Assembly: GCA_022225965.2 (NCBI GenBank) | Contig: JAKJXP020000075.1 | Span: forward strand, 62,001-126,000 | DNA: 64,000 bases | From: Diatrype stigma | Taxonomy: Eukaryota; Ascomycota; Sordariomycetes; Xylariales; Diatrypaceae | Direction: 5' to 3' | Part shown: piece after piece, positions 1 to 11,380 of the stretch | Position numbering within the stretch: position 1 is the first letter of the stretch | Layout of the letters: the number at the start of each line of letters is the position of its first letter | Notes under the pieces: model-generated | Told to the model about the DNA's origin: nothing | The model's database searches: none | The model's input: the letters and a program-made list of their open reading frames with translations, nothing else | Program-made: the position numbers and the translations under genes

Positions 1-1140
1 CGATAATTCTTTATAAAACTTTATAGTTTATAAATACGGAAAATTCTTATTTGGTTTTCTTTAAAAAATAGCGCCAATATTTTAAACTTTCGATTATAAT
101 TAAAAGTTTTTATTAATTCGTTTTTTATTGCGTTTCGGTATTTATAAATTTCCGTAATTAAAAGACGACGGGTTTTTATTTATTGCCATGCAATTGGAAT
201 AAAATTCCGGAAATCGCCTTTAAGAATGCGTTCGTTTTTATTTTTATTTTTTTGGTATGGTTTTAATATCGAAATATGGTTGCCGATTAAAAGGCGCTTT
301 ATAGCTTTGCAAAAGCCGCTTTCGTTTCGTTTGGCTATTAAAAGATTCGTTGCTGCGTTTTTTTTAAAAGCGCTATAATCGGCGCAGTAATTTTAAAATA
401 ATTAGGTATAAACTTCTTATAAAAGTTAATAAATCCTATAAATACTTAAATGTTTCGAATCGATTTAAGATACGGCTATTATTATATAACGGCGATTTTG
501 TTTGGATTTATTTTAATTCCGTCGGTATTTATAATAAATCCTAAAAACGAAATCTTCTTTTAAAAAAATTCGCATTTGGATAGTTTTACGAATAGCTAAT
601 ATTTTCGTAAGCATTCGTGGATTAATTGGAAATGCGTCGCATGTTTTTCTTTATTTTTCGAAAAAATAACAATATTATTTAAATATATTACGTAAATTTT
701 GTTTATTAATTCGATTAGGGCTTTATATATATAAGCCTAAAAGATAACCGGGACATTCGTTAGCTTAAACGGCATAATAATATACTTAAACTATTCGTAA
801 CGTATATAAAAAGCGGTTTTTTATTTATTGCTTTTTTTAATGCGGATCCTATAATAAGCATTCCTTAAATTAAGCTTAATAAAGATTTTAACGGAGCCTA
901 ATCGGCCCATAATTTCCGAAATTAAAAACAAAAAATAACGGTTTTTAATTATTATTTTATTTAGCGCCTTATAATTTACGTATAAACGAAGCGCGCCTTT
1001 TTTTTTAAAAACAAATAATACCGGAATTATAATTTCGGATTTAAATTTTTAAATACGCCTTATTATTAAATATTCCTTTAAATACGTTTCGAATTTTCTT
1101 TATTGGAGCTCCGACGTAAGATAAATCGAATCCGTAATAG
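1..1140 (-). pseudogene. Reverse transcriptase/RNase H remnant with mutated catalytic motif
   Basis: Read on the minus strand, 1021 down to 836 gives a gypsy RT core, including LRLYVNYKALNK and KNRYFLFLISEIMGRLGS. A frame change occurs near 836. The frame then continues through MPFKLTNVP, the palm motif at 674-685, SKCEFF, FLGFIINTDGIKINPNK, FINFYKKFIPNYFKITAPI and an RNase H-proximal stretch. The palm motif reads YLNN where active elements have YLDD, so both catalytic aspartates are asparagine codons. At least five in-frame stops interrupt the reading, mostly at positions where the family has Gln or Trp. Family assignment is firm. Exact ends are not. Confidence 0.85.
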
Positions 1141-3340
1141 AAAATGATTATTTTAATATAAAATCGATAACGTATTTTGCTTATTTTAAAATTAAATAGG
1201 CTTTCGTTTTTTTTTCGAAATATATATTCTCGAAATCCTTTAGGTAATTTAATAATATAACCGTTTTTTCGGCATTAGTTTTGTCGAATTTAGGAATGTT
1301 TTAATCGTTTTCGAATTCGATTAAATTTATTTAATAAATCGGCTTACTTATAAAAATAAGTTCGGTTAATTTTTCGCCGTCGATCTTCTTTAAATCGCTA
1401 AATATTTATTAATAAATAATCGTTTTTAATATTATTTTTAATTGCTTTATATTAAAACGGAATAAAAGAAAATTAAGCGCTTTATAATTATAACGAATTA
1501 TAAAAAATAATTAATAAAACCTTTATTTTTTTTTGCTGCGTTTATTATTTTTACGTTAAATTCGTATATTTCGTAATACTTAATAAAAACGCCATTAACT
1601 TTTAATAGCCTCGATTACGTAACGGCAATCGATTAGAACTTCTTTTTTTTAACGAAACGCCGGCTTATTATATTAATTTAAGCCCTTATATTTAGGTTAA
1701 TCCTTATCGTAATAAGCGTTACGTTTTTTTTGGAAATACGATTACGGCTTTTTAAAACGACGGGCTTATGCCGATTATACGTAAAAGTTCCGTCGAAATA
1801 AGCTATACGTAAGCGCTTATTTCGGCAGGCCATTTTCCGATTTCGAATTAATATTAAAATCGTCGTATTAAATAAGGTTTTAAACGGCTGCGAAAAGAAT
1901 AATTTTAAATATATCCGGCGGCGCCTTTTTGTTTTTTGGTCGAAATGGAAGTTCCGAATGTTTTTTTTTTATAAGCGATAATTTGGTGCTTTTTTTTTCT
2001 GCAATTTTAATACGTTATTAATGGCCCTTTTCGTTTTTGTTACCGAATCGATTTGTTACGGTCGGAATTTATTTGGTATTCGGAGTTTCTTTATTAATCG
2101 CTTTTATTTCGTTTTTTTTAAGCATTAAGCGTTTTAACGTTAAGCATTTTGTTTTTTTCGGACTTTAAGAAAGCGTTATTATATGGCCGTTTATTTTTGC
2201 GTTACTTTATTTTTAAAACTTAACTTTTGTATTAAGCTTATTAAATCCGATTAATATTCGTTATTATAATAAAGGGCTGCTTTAATGTAACTTTTTGTTT
2301 TAGCATTTTCGTTTTTAATGCAAATTATAAACGGTAATAAAAATAATGCATTAAATACGGATTTATTTATTGAAAATCTAATTTCGGTTTTTTTACGTTA
2401 ATTTAATAAATTCGTTACGTAATAAAGAACTTTATTAACGATTCGTCGCTTTAACGTAAATTTTTAAATGCATTTCGAAATATACGCATTACGTATTCGG
2501 AATTTATATGTTTTTTTTTAACGAAAAACCATAAATCCTCGAATACCGTTTCGGTAACGCTTTTTTTTATGTTATTATAATATAATCGTTATTTAATTTA
2601 AAAGTCGTTTTTTATGCGGCTTATAATTTAATATATATATATTATTTTAATTTGCTTTAATTTTTTAATAACATTAATTTCGGTAATAAAAATAATTTTT
2701 TTTTTTATATCGTAAACCGTTTATTAAATATTCGGCCTAAATATTTTAAAAATTTATCGTTTCGTAAGGTTTTATTTATATATTATGCGGTAATAAAAGC
2801 AATTAATTTCTTTTATTTTATTTTATTTTTTGCGATTTATTCGGCGCGTAAGTTCCGTTTTTTTTCGTTTTAAATACGTTTCGCCTTTAATTCGATTAAT
2901 AATTAAATAATTTCCTAGTTCGTAACGAAAATAAGATCGTTTATAATGCGATCCGGCAACGATTAATTGCCGACCGCGCGTACGGAAATGCTTTCGGAAT
3001 TTCCGTAGCTTAAAAAATTCTCGCGTACCGGGCTTTTTTCGTCGTTTTAATGCTAAGCGATCGCCAGCGGTTTTTTTTCGTTTTGCAAAATAGCGGATAT
3101 CGCTTTTCCGTTTTCGTCGTTCGTACGCCGCTTTTCGCCCGATTCGGCGGCGATTTAACGTTAAGAATTTTCTTTTATATCGTCCGTTATAATCGTTTTA
3201 TTTTAAAGGTTACGATTAATTTTGTTTATATTAATTATTGCATTAAATATCGAATAAAAAGCTAAAAAAATATAAAAATATAAATGGTTAAAAATTAATA
3301 ACGTAATAATTAAACGTAAACAAAATTATTTCAAAAAAAA
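1..3340 (-). mobile_element. RIP-degraded Ty3/gypsy LTR retrotransposon (5' and pol part)
   Basis: This extremely AT-rich block reads on the minus strand as a decayed Ty3/gypsy Pol. Reverse transcriptase is recognisable from about 1140 down to 400, followed leftward by the start of the RNase H region. Integrase would lie beyond the left window edge, and gag/protease should lie at about 1200-3000, although no gag or zinc-knuckle motif could be identified there. No LTR was identified. Stops fall where the family has Gln or Trp, and CpA is depleted while CpG persists, which is the RIP signature. The right boundary near 3340 is approximate. The element cannot encode active proteins. Confidence 0.85.
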
Positions 3341-4202
3341 AGTATATAAAATTATTTTTAATTATAGTTCTTAAAAATATATAGAATTTTTTTATAGGCC
3401 TTAGTTCTTAATGCGGCGTTTGGTTGCCGATTACGTGCCGCTTACGTAATAAGCCCCTTAAATAAGAGCCATACCTTTATAAAATGCAATTTCGAGAGTT
3501 TCTGTAGTATCGAAAGTACTTAAGTAACGATTAAGAGGATTAGGAATCGTCGTCGAACGTAGGCGCGGTAATAATAGGGACATAAATTCCAGGTCGAAGG
3601 AAAATTCGAAACCGGAGAATTTTACGGCCGAATTTAATATCGTAACAGCTTTAACAATAATCATTTCGGCAATTGTTATTATTGCAATATAAATATTATA
3701 ATAAGGATTAATAAATTTAAGCAATTATTCGAAAATAAAGAATTAAACGTTGTAATATAATTATTATAAATCGGGCCGAAAACTTATAAGCAAGCCGTTA
3801 ATAAGTAGTTAAAAAAGTAATTAATATATAAAGAGAAAAACTAATTAATATATAGCATTACTCATTATAAAAGCGGCTTATAACGGCTTATACGAATCCT
3901 TTACGTAAGGGTATTATAGCGCTCGTAAGAACAGCCGAAAGCTATTTTCGCGGCCGGCTTAAGGCAGCCCTGTACGTATAAAGGATAAATCAAAACTTAT
4001 AAATAACCCTCCTATTGATATCCCCCCTATTAAGATCCTTTTTTTTTCGTTCGTTATAACCGTAGGCATTAGCAGGAACGGTAGGCAGGAAAGGCGGCGG
4101 CGCGGTTATAAAGCTAATCGAATTGTTAATTGTTATTGTTATAAATGGCAAATTGCGGTATGGAATCCTTCTGGACTCGTAGACTAATTTAATTATCTTC
4201 AG
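3341..4202. repeat. AT-rich RIP-affected sequence of unknown origin
   Basis: Composition remains AT-rich and low in CpA, but no protein motif was found on either strand. The block ends abruptly at about 4200, where base composition becomes normal and the NACHT reading frame starts. A branch-like ACTAATTT followed by TATCTTCAG at 4182-4202 looks like the 3' end of an intron. The upstream exons of the NACHT gene were therefore probably once here and have been replaced or mutated beyond recognition. Confidence 0.55.
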
Positions 4203-5991
4203 CAATGGTCGGGGCCAAAGCAGCTAGTTCTTGCTAGCTTTTACTTCTGGAGCTCGGGGACAGATTTGCAAAAGTCCCGAGAGGGCCTTTTACGCTCTTT
4301 GGTCTTTGAAATTCTCCGGCAATGCCCGGTGTTGATCCAATACACGTTGACGGCGTCGTCGAAGCCAGAACGCAAATGGGATGCCGACCCCGGAGCATTG
4401 CATGGCGCAAACTGGACTGAAGATGATCTACTCCGAATCCTAGAAAGGCTTGTCGGGCACAATACCCCCAAGAGGTTCTGCTTCATCATAGACGGCCTTG
4501 ACGAGTACAAAACAGAGCATTCCGAGGATATCCGAGATCTCATCAACGCCCTGAAAAAGCTGGCCAGTTTACCCGACACGAAGATATGTCTATCTAGTCG
4601 CTCTTGGACCGTGTTCGTTGACGCGTTCGGTAGTGATGAGAACCGATACTTGAAAATTGAATATCTCACAAAGCAAGACATCCGGACCTTCGTTGCTGGA
4701 AAATTCACTGAGCATGCAATATCACAAGCTTGGTCAGTTCGACCCCAAGTATAACGAGTTAGTCGATGAGGTAGTCACTAGATCCAAGGGGGTCTTTCTT
4801 TGGATGTTCCTTGTGGTTCGTCACCTCGAAGGATTTACATACAACGACAGTATCAGGGCAATGCATCGTCGCTTGGAGGCCTTACCCGATACTCTGGAGG
4901 AATATTTCCAGCATATCCTGGATTCCGTACCGACATTTTACCTGAAATACAGAGCTAGGGTCCTTCAGATTGCATTATCCACCAATTATGCCCTGCCGAT
5001 GCTTTTGTATAGCTTTGTGGAGGACGTAGAAGACGACCCCGAGATAGTGTACCAGGAAACCCACCGGCCGTGCCTCGAGGCGGAGATTATATCGAGACGG
5101 TGCACCCTGGAGCGGAAACTGGACGCTTGTTCCAAAGGGCTACTTGAGGTTGACTACCGTCAAGTTGACTTCTTACACCGGACCGTCCGAGATTTTCTCC
5201 TGTCTGGCAGTATTCAGGGGGTTATCAACCAAGACCCGGACGACAAACTGCAGAATTGGCTGCTTTTATGCCAAACCATGGTGCTTATGTTGAAGCGCTG
5301 TTCCATAAGCCACTCTCTCTCGGAATATCGATATAATGAAGACGCAGAACTCCTTGATGTGAACTGGAGAATGATGGACGGACTCTCGTATTTCTGCAAG
5401 AGGGCCCTCTTGGATGGCGCTAACTCGGACACGGTGATAGATATATTGGAAATTGCGTTGAGTACGGCGAGTGCCGTGGATGGCCTGTCGACAATAGACA
5501 TACGCAAGGAATTCCTTGGTCCAGCATGCCAGAATGGATTGCTAGAGTATATAAAGCTTGAGTTACCGTCGTCTGATGGACCGCTCGACCCCGCTTTATC
5601 ACTACATGTGCGGATTCTCATGTGTTGCGCCCTGTCCCCCTCTATAATCTCTAATGAGTTCTACCCCGAAACCGTGTCCTATCTCATTGGTCGCGCTGAA
5701 GAGCTTGGATACTCTAGCAAGGATCTATACGCAGGACCGTTTGAAAGGTTCCTCGGTGATATCGGTGAGGGATATAAAGAGATTTCGCCAAGGAAGAAAA
5801 ACATCCTTGATCCTGTGAGAGTCATCGCTTCGACTGGGTATGTTCTCCATAAGGAGTTCATCCTTAGCCATTTCCCACGACATTACAGGGAATTGATGGG
5901 GTCTGCTATAGGAGCAGGCGGGACTAAACGACCTCTTGATGATGAACAGGATGACACGCGACGGATTCGCCCGAGAGTACTCAGGCCATGA
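4203..5991 (+). pseudogene. Truncated, frameshifted NACHT-type STAND (NLR-like) protein
   Basis: The readable part starts directly after a probable splice acceptor with QQWSGPKQLVLASFYFWSSG, the segment that follows the P-loop in fungal NACHT proteins. The Walker A region itself is missing. CFIIDGLDEY (4471-4500) is the Walker B/NACHT signature, and KICLSSRSW follows as the sensor strand. One frame runs to a stop at 4752-4754. Homology continues in the next frame from about 4714 (LGQFDPKYNELVDEV, VFLWMFLVVRHLEG) to the stop at 5989-5991. A single-base shift at 4705-4725 explains this, because no intron of usable size fits. The C-terminal part resembles the helical region found after NACHT in many fungal proteins (DUF7791-like) and ends in a basic tail (KRPLDD..RRIRPR). 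No WD40, ankyrin or TPR repeats are seen. Intact relatives act in non-self recognition and heterokaryon incompatibility. This copy is probably dead. Confidence 0.8.
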
Positions 5992-6388
5992 GAGGAACTC
6001 TATACTATGGCGGTATATACTATCAGACATAATGATCTGGGACTGCGCGATTATCCCCCAAAAATGAATACAATACATAGAGCAGATAGAAATATCTCAG
6101 GCACGATACATCGACAAAATATATATGGGGCGATATACCCCTATTCCAATACAGGAAACATGAAGCAACGGAAACATGCTTAACGCTACGAAGCAATTGT
6201 CTTTACTCTAACTACATATATTACCCGCAGATTAATGCGTTGCCGATATAAAGACTGAATGAAACAAGACATCGCTTGATAGTAATAGTAGGTAAAGCTT
6301 TCAACCGAAGAGCCTCTCGCTTCTATGCTCAGCGTCGCTAGGCCCTAGTCAATTGTTCGTTCGTTGGTACTCCTCCAGGAAGCAACAG
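5992..6388. other. Intergenic region, no gene seen
   Basis: This is about 400 bases of normal composition between two convergent broken genes. No coding frame, RNA gene or repeat was recognised. It presumably held both 3' ends. Confidence 0.5.
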
Positions 6389-7189
6389 CTATTCCGGCTG
6401 CGTCATGAGGAACCGCTCTCCATCGTAGTACAGCCCCCAGTGAAATCGATTCGTGACCCAGACGATGAGGCCCCGGCTGACAGATACCTGCTCCGCATAC
6501 TTTCGGAACAGCGCCACGGCAGGCGCCATCTCGCGCGGCAGGCGCGTCGACAGCTCGGCCTGCGTCGGTTGTCTCTTGGTGGAGCTGAAGAGGGACAGGA
6601 CGAACATCTTTTCCTTCGGCCTCTCTCCTTCCTGCGATGTGGGGCTCGGTTCCGGCTCCACACCGTCGAGAGTGCAGCTGTCGCTGTCGCTGTCGCTGTG
6701 CTCGCCCGAGTCCGCATCGGGATCGGGCACCGCGAACGTCATCTCGGCTACGTGACTCGGGAGCAGCTTGGTTTTCATCGCGGCGTCCACCAGGCCCGTC
6801 AGGTCGGTCGCCGCCACCCGGTCGCCATACCCGAAGTACCTCGGCAGGTGCTCGCGCCCTGTGTTCTAGTACAGGTTCCGGGCTGCTCCCGGGTGAGCGA
6901 GTATGGAGTAAAACGCCACGAGGACGTCTTTTGAGAGGTTGTTGTCGCCCAGGCTCTTTTTGTACTCGAAATACATCTCGTTCAGCGAGACGTAGAACCA
7001 GTCATAGGGTACACCGGCGATATGAGGATGTATGTTGAAGTTGTTGCTTCTGCGGTGCTGGCGCCGCCGTGTTGCGTAATAGTTATGGATTCGCTGGAGG
7101 AAGTGCGGGCGAACGAACGGCGAGGATCGGACCCCGATTTTCCACAAGGCGCGACAGGCCTCCAGGCCCAACTTGGGGATTTGGGACAT
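6389..7189 (-). pseudogene. Unknown protein interrupted by one in-frame stop
   Basis: The minus-strand frame opens at ATG 7189 (MSQIPKLGLEACRALWKIG) and stays open to a TGA ending at 6389, except for one TAG at 6866-6868. The frame on both sides is the same, is GC-rich at third positions and reads as one protein (HPGAARNLY, stop, then NTGREHLPRYFGYGDR). It is about 266 codons in total. The C-terminal half has an acidic Asp/Ser stretch (DSGEHSDSDSDS) and ends in VTNRFHWGLYYDGERFLM. The TAG could be a CAG changed by one C-to-T transition, fitting RIP leakage from nearby repeats. An intron covering it was considered, but no convincing GT..AG pair was found. No family was recognised. If the stop is a base-call error, the gene is intact. 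Confidence 0.5.
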
Positions 7190-9473
7190 CTTATGTCATA
7201 GTATGTTAATCATGAGACATTTCGCCTGGCTTCGGGGAGGACTAGTGAAGACAGCATGTCACGAAGTACAAGTGCGATAACCCCTTTACATACCTCGCAG
7301 ATGAAGCCGATCACACTAGGCCAAACGGATGGTGAGGATGTCAGTCAGGTGCTAAGATGCTGGTGGTAACGTCTAGACAATGAGAATACAGGTGACCTTA
7401 ACGATTGATGTCAGGTATCCAGATTGGTAGATTGGAACCCGTGTATGCTCGATGACCCCTAATATGTAATATGTCAAATGCTGAGCCGTGATATGTGAAT
7501 GTAGTTGGAGAATAGTCCTGCACCACATCTCTTTGCAAGATGGAAGCACGGCTTTCTGTTCTGTTTACATACTTAGATACTTAGTATGCCACTGGTCGAT
7601 ACTGCCAACCCAGTGAACAGAATGGCTGAAGTAGCAGGCGCACTCAACATTGGGCATCTTAAGGTTCGCAGCTGATGTCAGACTGCAAGTGGCATGGGAC
7701 CTTCTTCGATATCGATATATCAGAGACTACCTTACCGCAAATTCTACCTGTACGTGAGGGGGATATATGCTGGTAATACCAGATTTCAGTCCTCTTTGGC
7801 CAGGATCGGGATGGCATGCCCCTGCAAGTGTTGCTGCGTCGATGTCATCCTTCGAGATTGCTGGCTCTGAACTAGGTTATCTGCTCGTGAGAGCGATGTA
7901 CCTTATAGACCATCAGTGTTATGGTTGATGATAACTGATAGGGTTTGTTATGGTGCATGAAGTTCACAAGTTGATAACCGCTTGGGAGCAAATGGGATGA
8001 GTGCAGAGGTCATATAGAGAATGCAATCATTGCGTAGGAACTAACACGCCCGGATTTTGCTCCCAAAGATCTCGACAGGAACGTGTTAGTCACAGCCTGG
8101 GCGTAAAGTTTGAAGGCTAGTTCCGGTCTGTGTTGTCGAGCAAGGAAAGGTCGAAGGAGGATCCCGCGCCGAGAGGAAAAATCTGACTTGCAGTATGCAA
8201 CCTCCCATACTATTGGAAGACCCCAGGGCTGCCCAGGGGTAACCTTCAGCTGCCTGATATACAACTCTAGTAGACATTGGAAATCCATTATTGTCACAAA
8301 AACGAAACCGTTATTGCTCTAGTGGCAATAAGGCTATATATTCTGCACGGCGACAATTAGTTAGGGGTTGAAGGGGTAAGGGGGGCGTTCGCCGACTCTG
8401 GAGACTGAAGGTCAACAAGCGGCGTCGCATAAATAGCTGGCAATGAATTGATAATCGTGATCTACACTTGTGTCCCGAGGTATTGACCTATCATGTTATC
8501 AGGCAGAGAATGGTTCGATCTTTTTAGTGAAGAGGAAATTGGGTAATAATGTTGCAAGACTTGAGGTTATCTCACGTCCTCTATGCTTGCCATTGCGTGG
8601 GTTGATATATTTCAATCGTGTGGAGACATACGGATGTCCTCAACATGTCACTGAAGTATTGGGATTATCTAAACATTGGTAACAAGTGCATTGGAGATGT
8701 GACCCGTAGCCATCTCGGATGTCACGGGTTTTATCATTTTTATTCTTTATTTCTTCGAAATGATGTCGTGGAGATGATGCATAATTATTTATAACACTCG
8801 AACTGGGGAGAAATGCCATGCATTGAGGTAGGTATACTATTTACCTCGATGATGAGAAGTTGGAGTATCGCCAATTAGGTCAGCTGTTACAATAGCATTT
8901 GACAGCATTTGAAAGCATTTGGCAGCACCCGTCACGATAATGCCCCGTAATACCGTAGGTCCGGTGGCGTTCATGTAGGGCTTTGACATGACTAGTTAGA
9001 GCTTTGCGGCACAGAGTTTTAGTAAGCACCGTTTCTTATTCACCCGCTTACAAAGTTACGAAATATGCAGGCCACAGGAAGAACTTCCTCTTTGGCTTGT
9101 TCGTGATGGCGCTTTCTTCGCTTCTCTGCAGGTAACTAACGACTGGTTCGTCATTTGGCCGGTGGAGACATCGTCCCCTTGCTCATGACCATGTCGCTTG
9201 AACCCAGGACCGTCGGTGCATCCAAGACCCATCTCGAATGCATTTCCCCTTTTGCTGTGCCTTAGAACGTCCAGGGAATCGTCGCGATGGAGTATACAGA
9301 ATTATAGCCGAAGACGCCAACGTGCATGGTCGAAGTGATCAATATAAAGAGACAACGTTTGGCCGCGTATGATACCTACACCAAAGCAGCCATCAACAGA
9401 TACGATCGCAGTCTATATCAATACCACTTTAACTCGATACCAACACTAGACAACTACAAGTCGTATCTCCAAG
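7190..9473. other. 2.3 kb gene-free stretch
   Basis: Only short, unconserved open frames occur on both strands, none with signal peptides, domains or plausible splice structure. Composition is normal and not RIP-like. The only local structure noted is a short 10-bp tandem repeat at 8894-8923. The right end should carry the promoter of the isochorismatase-family gene. Confidence 0.5.
8894..8923. repeat. 10-bp tandem repeat, three copies
   Basis: Three consecutive units of the form AGCATTTGNN (ending AC, AA and GC) start at 8894, 8904 and 8914, and a partial AGCA follows. No function can be assigned. Confidence 0.7.
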
Positions 9474-10427
9474 ATGAAGTTCCCGGCTGCATCCATGCTC
9501 CTGTTAGCCAGCACGGCTACATCAAGCTATACGTACGAGAGATTGGACAAGAATGATACAGTGAGCTATGATAGTAGACAAACCATGGCGCCGACTTACT
9601 GACCGTCCCTCAGTTACTCCTGATCGTCGACATGCAAGATGGCCTTTTCACCCTGGGCCGTGACTACGATGCTACCGTGTTCCGCAACGCCATGTACGCT
9701 CACGCCGAGCTGGGAAAGGTCTTTGATCTCCCCGTTGTCATGACCTCATCCTCAGAGACAGGTATGCGCAAATAACCCATACATAGTCGCAGCTGACTGA
9801 GAATATGCTCGCTGATTCACTCCACCCTCAACATATAGGCCCTAATGGTCCCTTGCCCGATGAGTTCGTCGAGTGGTACCCCGATGCGCCCCTGATCAAG
9901 CGTCAAGGCGAGGTCAACGCGTGGGACAACCCCGACTTCAGGGAGGCTGTGATCGCTGCCAATAAGTCTCAGATCGTTATCGGCGGCATCGTGACTGAAG
10001 TCTGTGAGTAGCTACCATCTTTCCTACGAAAACGAGAAAGAGAGAAGAGAAGAAGAAGAACAGAAGCCCCAACAGAACCTCAAGAGCTAATGCTAACAAA
10101 AATGATAATAACTTAGGCACGACCTTCCTCGCGCTCTCGCTCCGCGAGGCCGGGTACAGCGTGTTCGCGAACCAGGAGGCGTCGATAACGACGTCGGCGG
10201 AGATCGCGCGCGGGGCCAACGACCGCATGCGCGACGCGGGCGTGCAGGTGCTGTCGCTCTTCGCCATCGTCGGCGAGCTGATGCGCGACTGGCGCAGCCC
10301 CCCGGGCGCCGCCGGGGTCTTCCCTTTCATCGACACGTACATGCCCGCCTACGGCATGATCGCCCGCAACCACCGCGCCGCCGTGCAGAACGGCACCGTC
10401 TTTCCTGGCGAGGATGCGCTGCCTTGA
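9474..10427 (+). CDS. Isochorismatase-family cysteine hydrolase with predicted signal peptide
   Basis: Four exons (9474-9560, 9614-9761, 9839-10003, 10117-10427) give 236 residues. Introns start GTGAGC, GTATGC and GTGAGT. The family hydrolyses amide or vinyl-ether bonds with an Asp-Lys-Cys triad. Candidates here are Asp35 (LLLIVDMQDG), Lys99 (PDAPLIKRQG) and Cys134 (GIVTEVCTTFLA). Length and the VVMTSSSETGPNGP segment match the YcaC-like subgroup. Residues 1-17 (MKFPAASMLLLASTATS) look like a secretion signal, which is unusual for this mostly cytoplasmic family. The start was chosen because this ATG gives the signal peptide and joins in phase. The last exon is markedly GC-rich. The gene ends about 170 bases before a RIP-affected repeat block but keeps all motifs. 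The substrate cannot be predicted. Confidence 0.85.
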
Positions 10428-10832
10428 TTGGGTGGTTGAAGTATTGACAAGGGCCGAGACCCGACTGTGGGGTTTGGGAGAGAGAAACGTGCGGTTAGCC
10501 AGTGACGGAGACAAGTTTGACGTGGACTGCTTGAAATAGGGGAGTGGTTGTGATGGGAGAAGTGGGTCTTTGTCTTTTCGTTTTCTTATTGGGAACTCAT
10601 AATTATAAATAGTTTATAGATCTAGAAGGATCCACCTTTTAAACCTTCCCTTTTATAACAACAATAACGCAACATAATAATTTCGATTCGTTAATTACTT
10701 TCGTTTGTTTATTAAATTCCTACGGAATTTATTAAATAATTCGAAATAATTATAGCCTTTATTCGTTTTTTATTATTATTCTTTTAATTATGCGCTTTTA
10801 ATGCGTTTTCGTTACGGTTTCGTTGCGCTTTA

Positions 10833-11380
10833 GGTTACGATGGTACGTAAGCTTAGCCAAGCCGATGCGTTTTATTAACGCGTTTTATTAACGCAGTTCC
10901 TTTGGAATTCCTCGTATCGCGAGATTCGAAATTACGATGATATATAAGCTTAATTAAGTTATTACGTTTTAGCAACGTATTTTTCTTCGGAATTTCTCGC
11001 ATTGCGAAATTTTGGGTTACGATAATACGTAAGCTTAATTAAGCCGTTGCGTTTTATTAATGCATTTTTTTCGGAATTTTTCGCATCGCGAAATTGTTAC
11101 GTAATATAGCCATTCCAGCTCCCATATATGGTCAGATAAGTGTCATTCCAGTAACTTCTGGAGTGGCATACGCTTTTAACGCAGTGGCATAGCGCACTTT
11201 GTGATAGAAATTCGAGGCTTTAATAGCATGGTATTAACCCAGCTTAGTTATTACGTTCTTATAACGTATTTTCCTTTAGGGTTTTTCGTATTGCGAAATT
11301 TTAAGCTACGATAATACGTAAGCCTAGCTAATTATTAACGACGCGTTTTCGAAACGGTTGCGTTGCGGCTTAGGTTAAAA
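10833..11380. repeat. Tandem array of about 82-97 bp units
   Basis: Units begin at about 10833, 10930, 11015, 11096 and 11305. They share the order GTTACGATRATACGTAAGC, then TAATTAAG, CGTTTTATTAACGC, TTCGGAATTTCTCGCAT, then GCGAAATT. The first unit is longer because it duplicates GCGTTTTATTAAC. The fourth is split by about 130 bases of unmutated sequence. Differences between units are mostly C/T and G/A transitions, as RIP produces. Confidence 0.7.
11105..11232. other. Unmutated insert inside the RIP-affected tandem array
   Basis: This interval has normal composition and CpA-containing words (AGCCATTCCAGCTCCCATAT, GTCATTCCAGTAACTTCTGG) and lacks the array motif. It interrupts the fourth array unit. 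It carries a short internal inverted pair, CATTCCAGTAACTTCTGGAGTG. It probably arrived after RIP acted on the array, or is too short or single-copy to be a RIP target. No gene or known element was recognised. Confidence 0.5.

Noticed and set aside
3050..3265. Open frame in the left AT-rich block
   Set aside because: It lies inside RIP-mutated DNA and its residue content is biased. No motif is seen.
3458..3724. 88-codon minus-strand frame
   Set aside because: No domain, and the composition matches mutated repeat DNA.
6353..6934. Long plus-strand frame over the unknown broken gene
   Set aside because: Arg/His-rich antisense shadow of the minus-strand reading frame.
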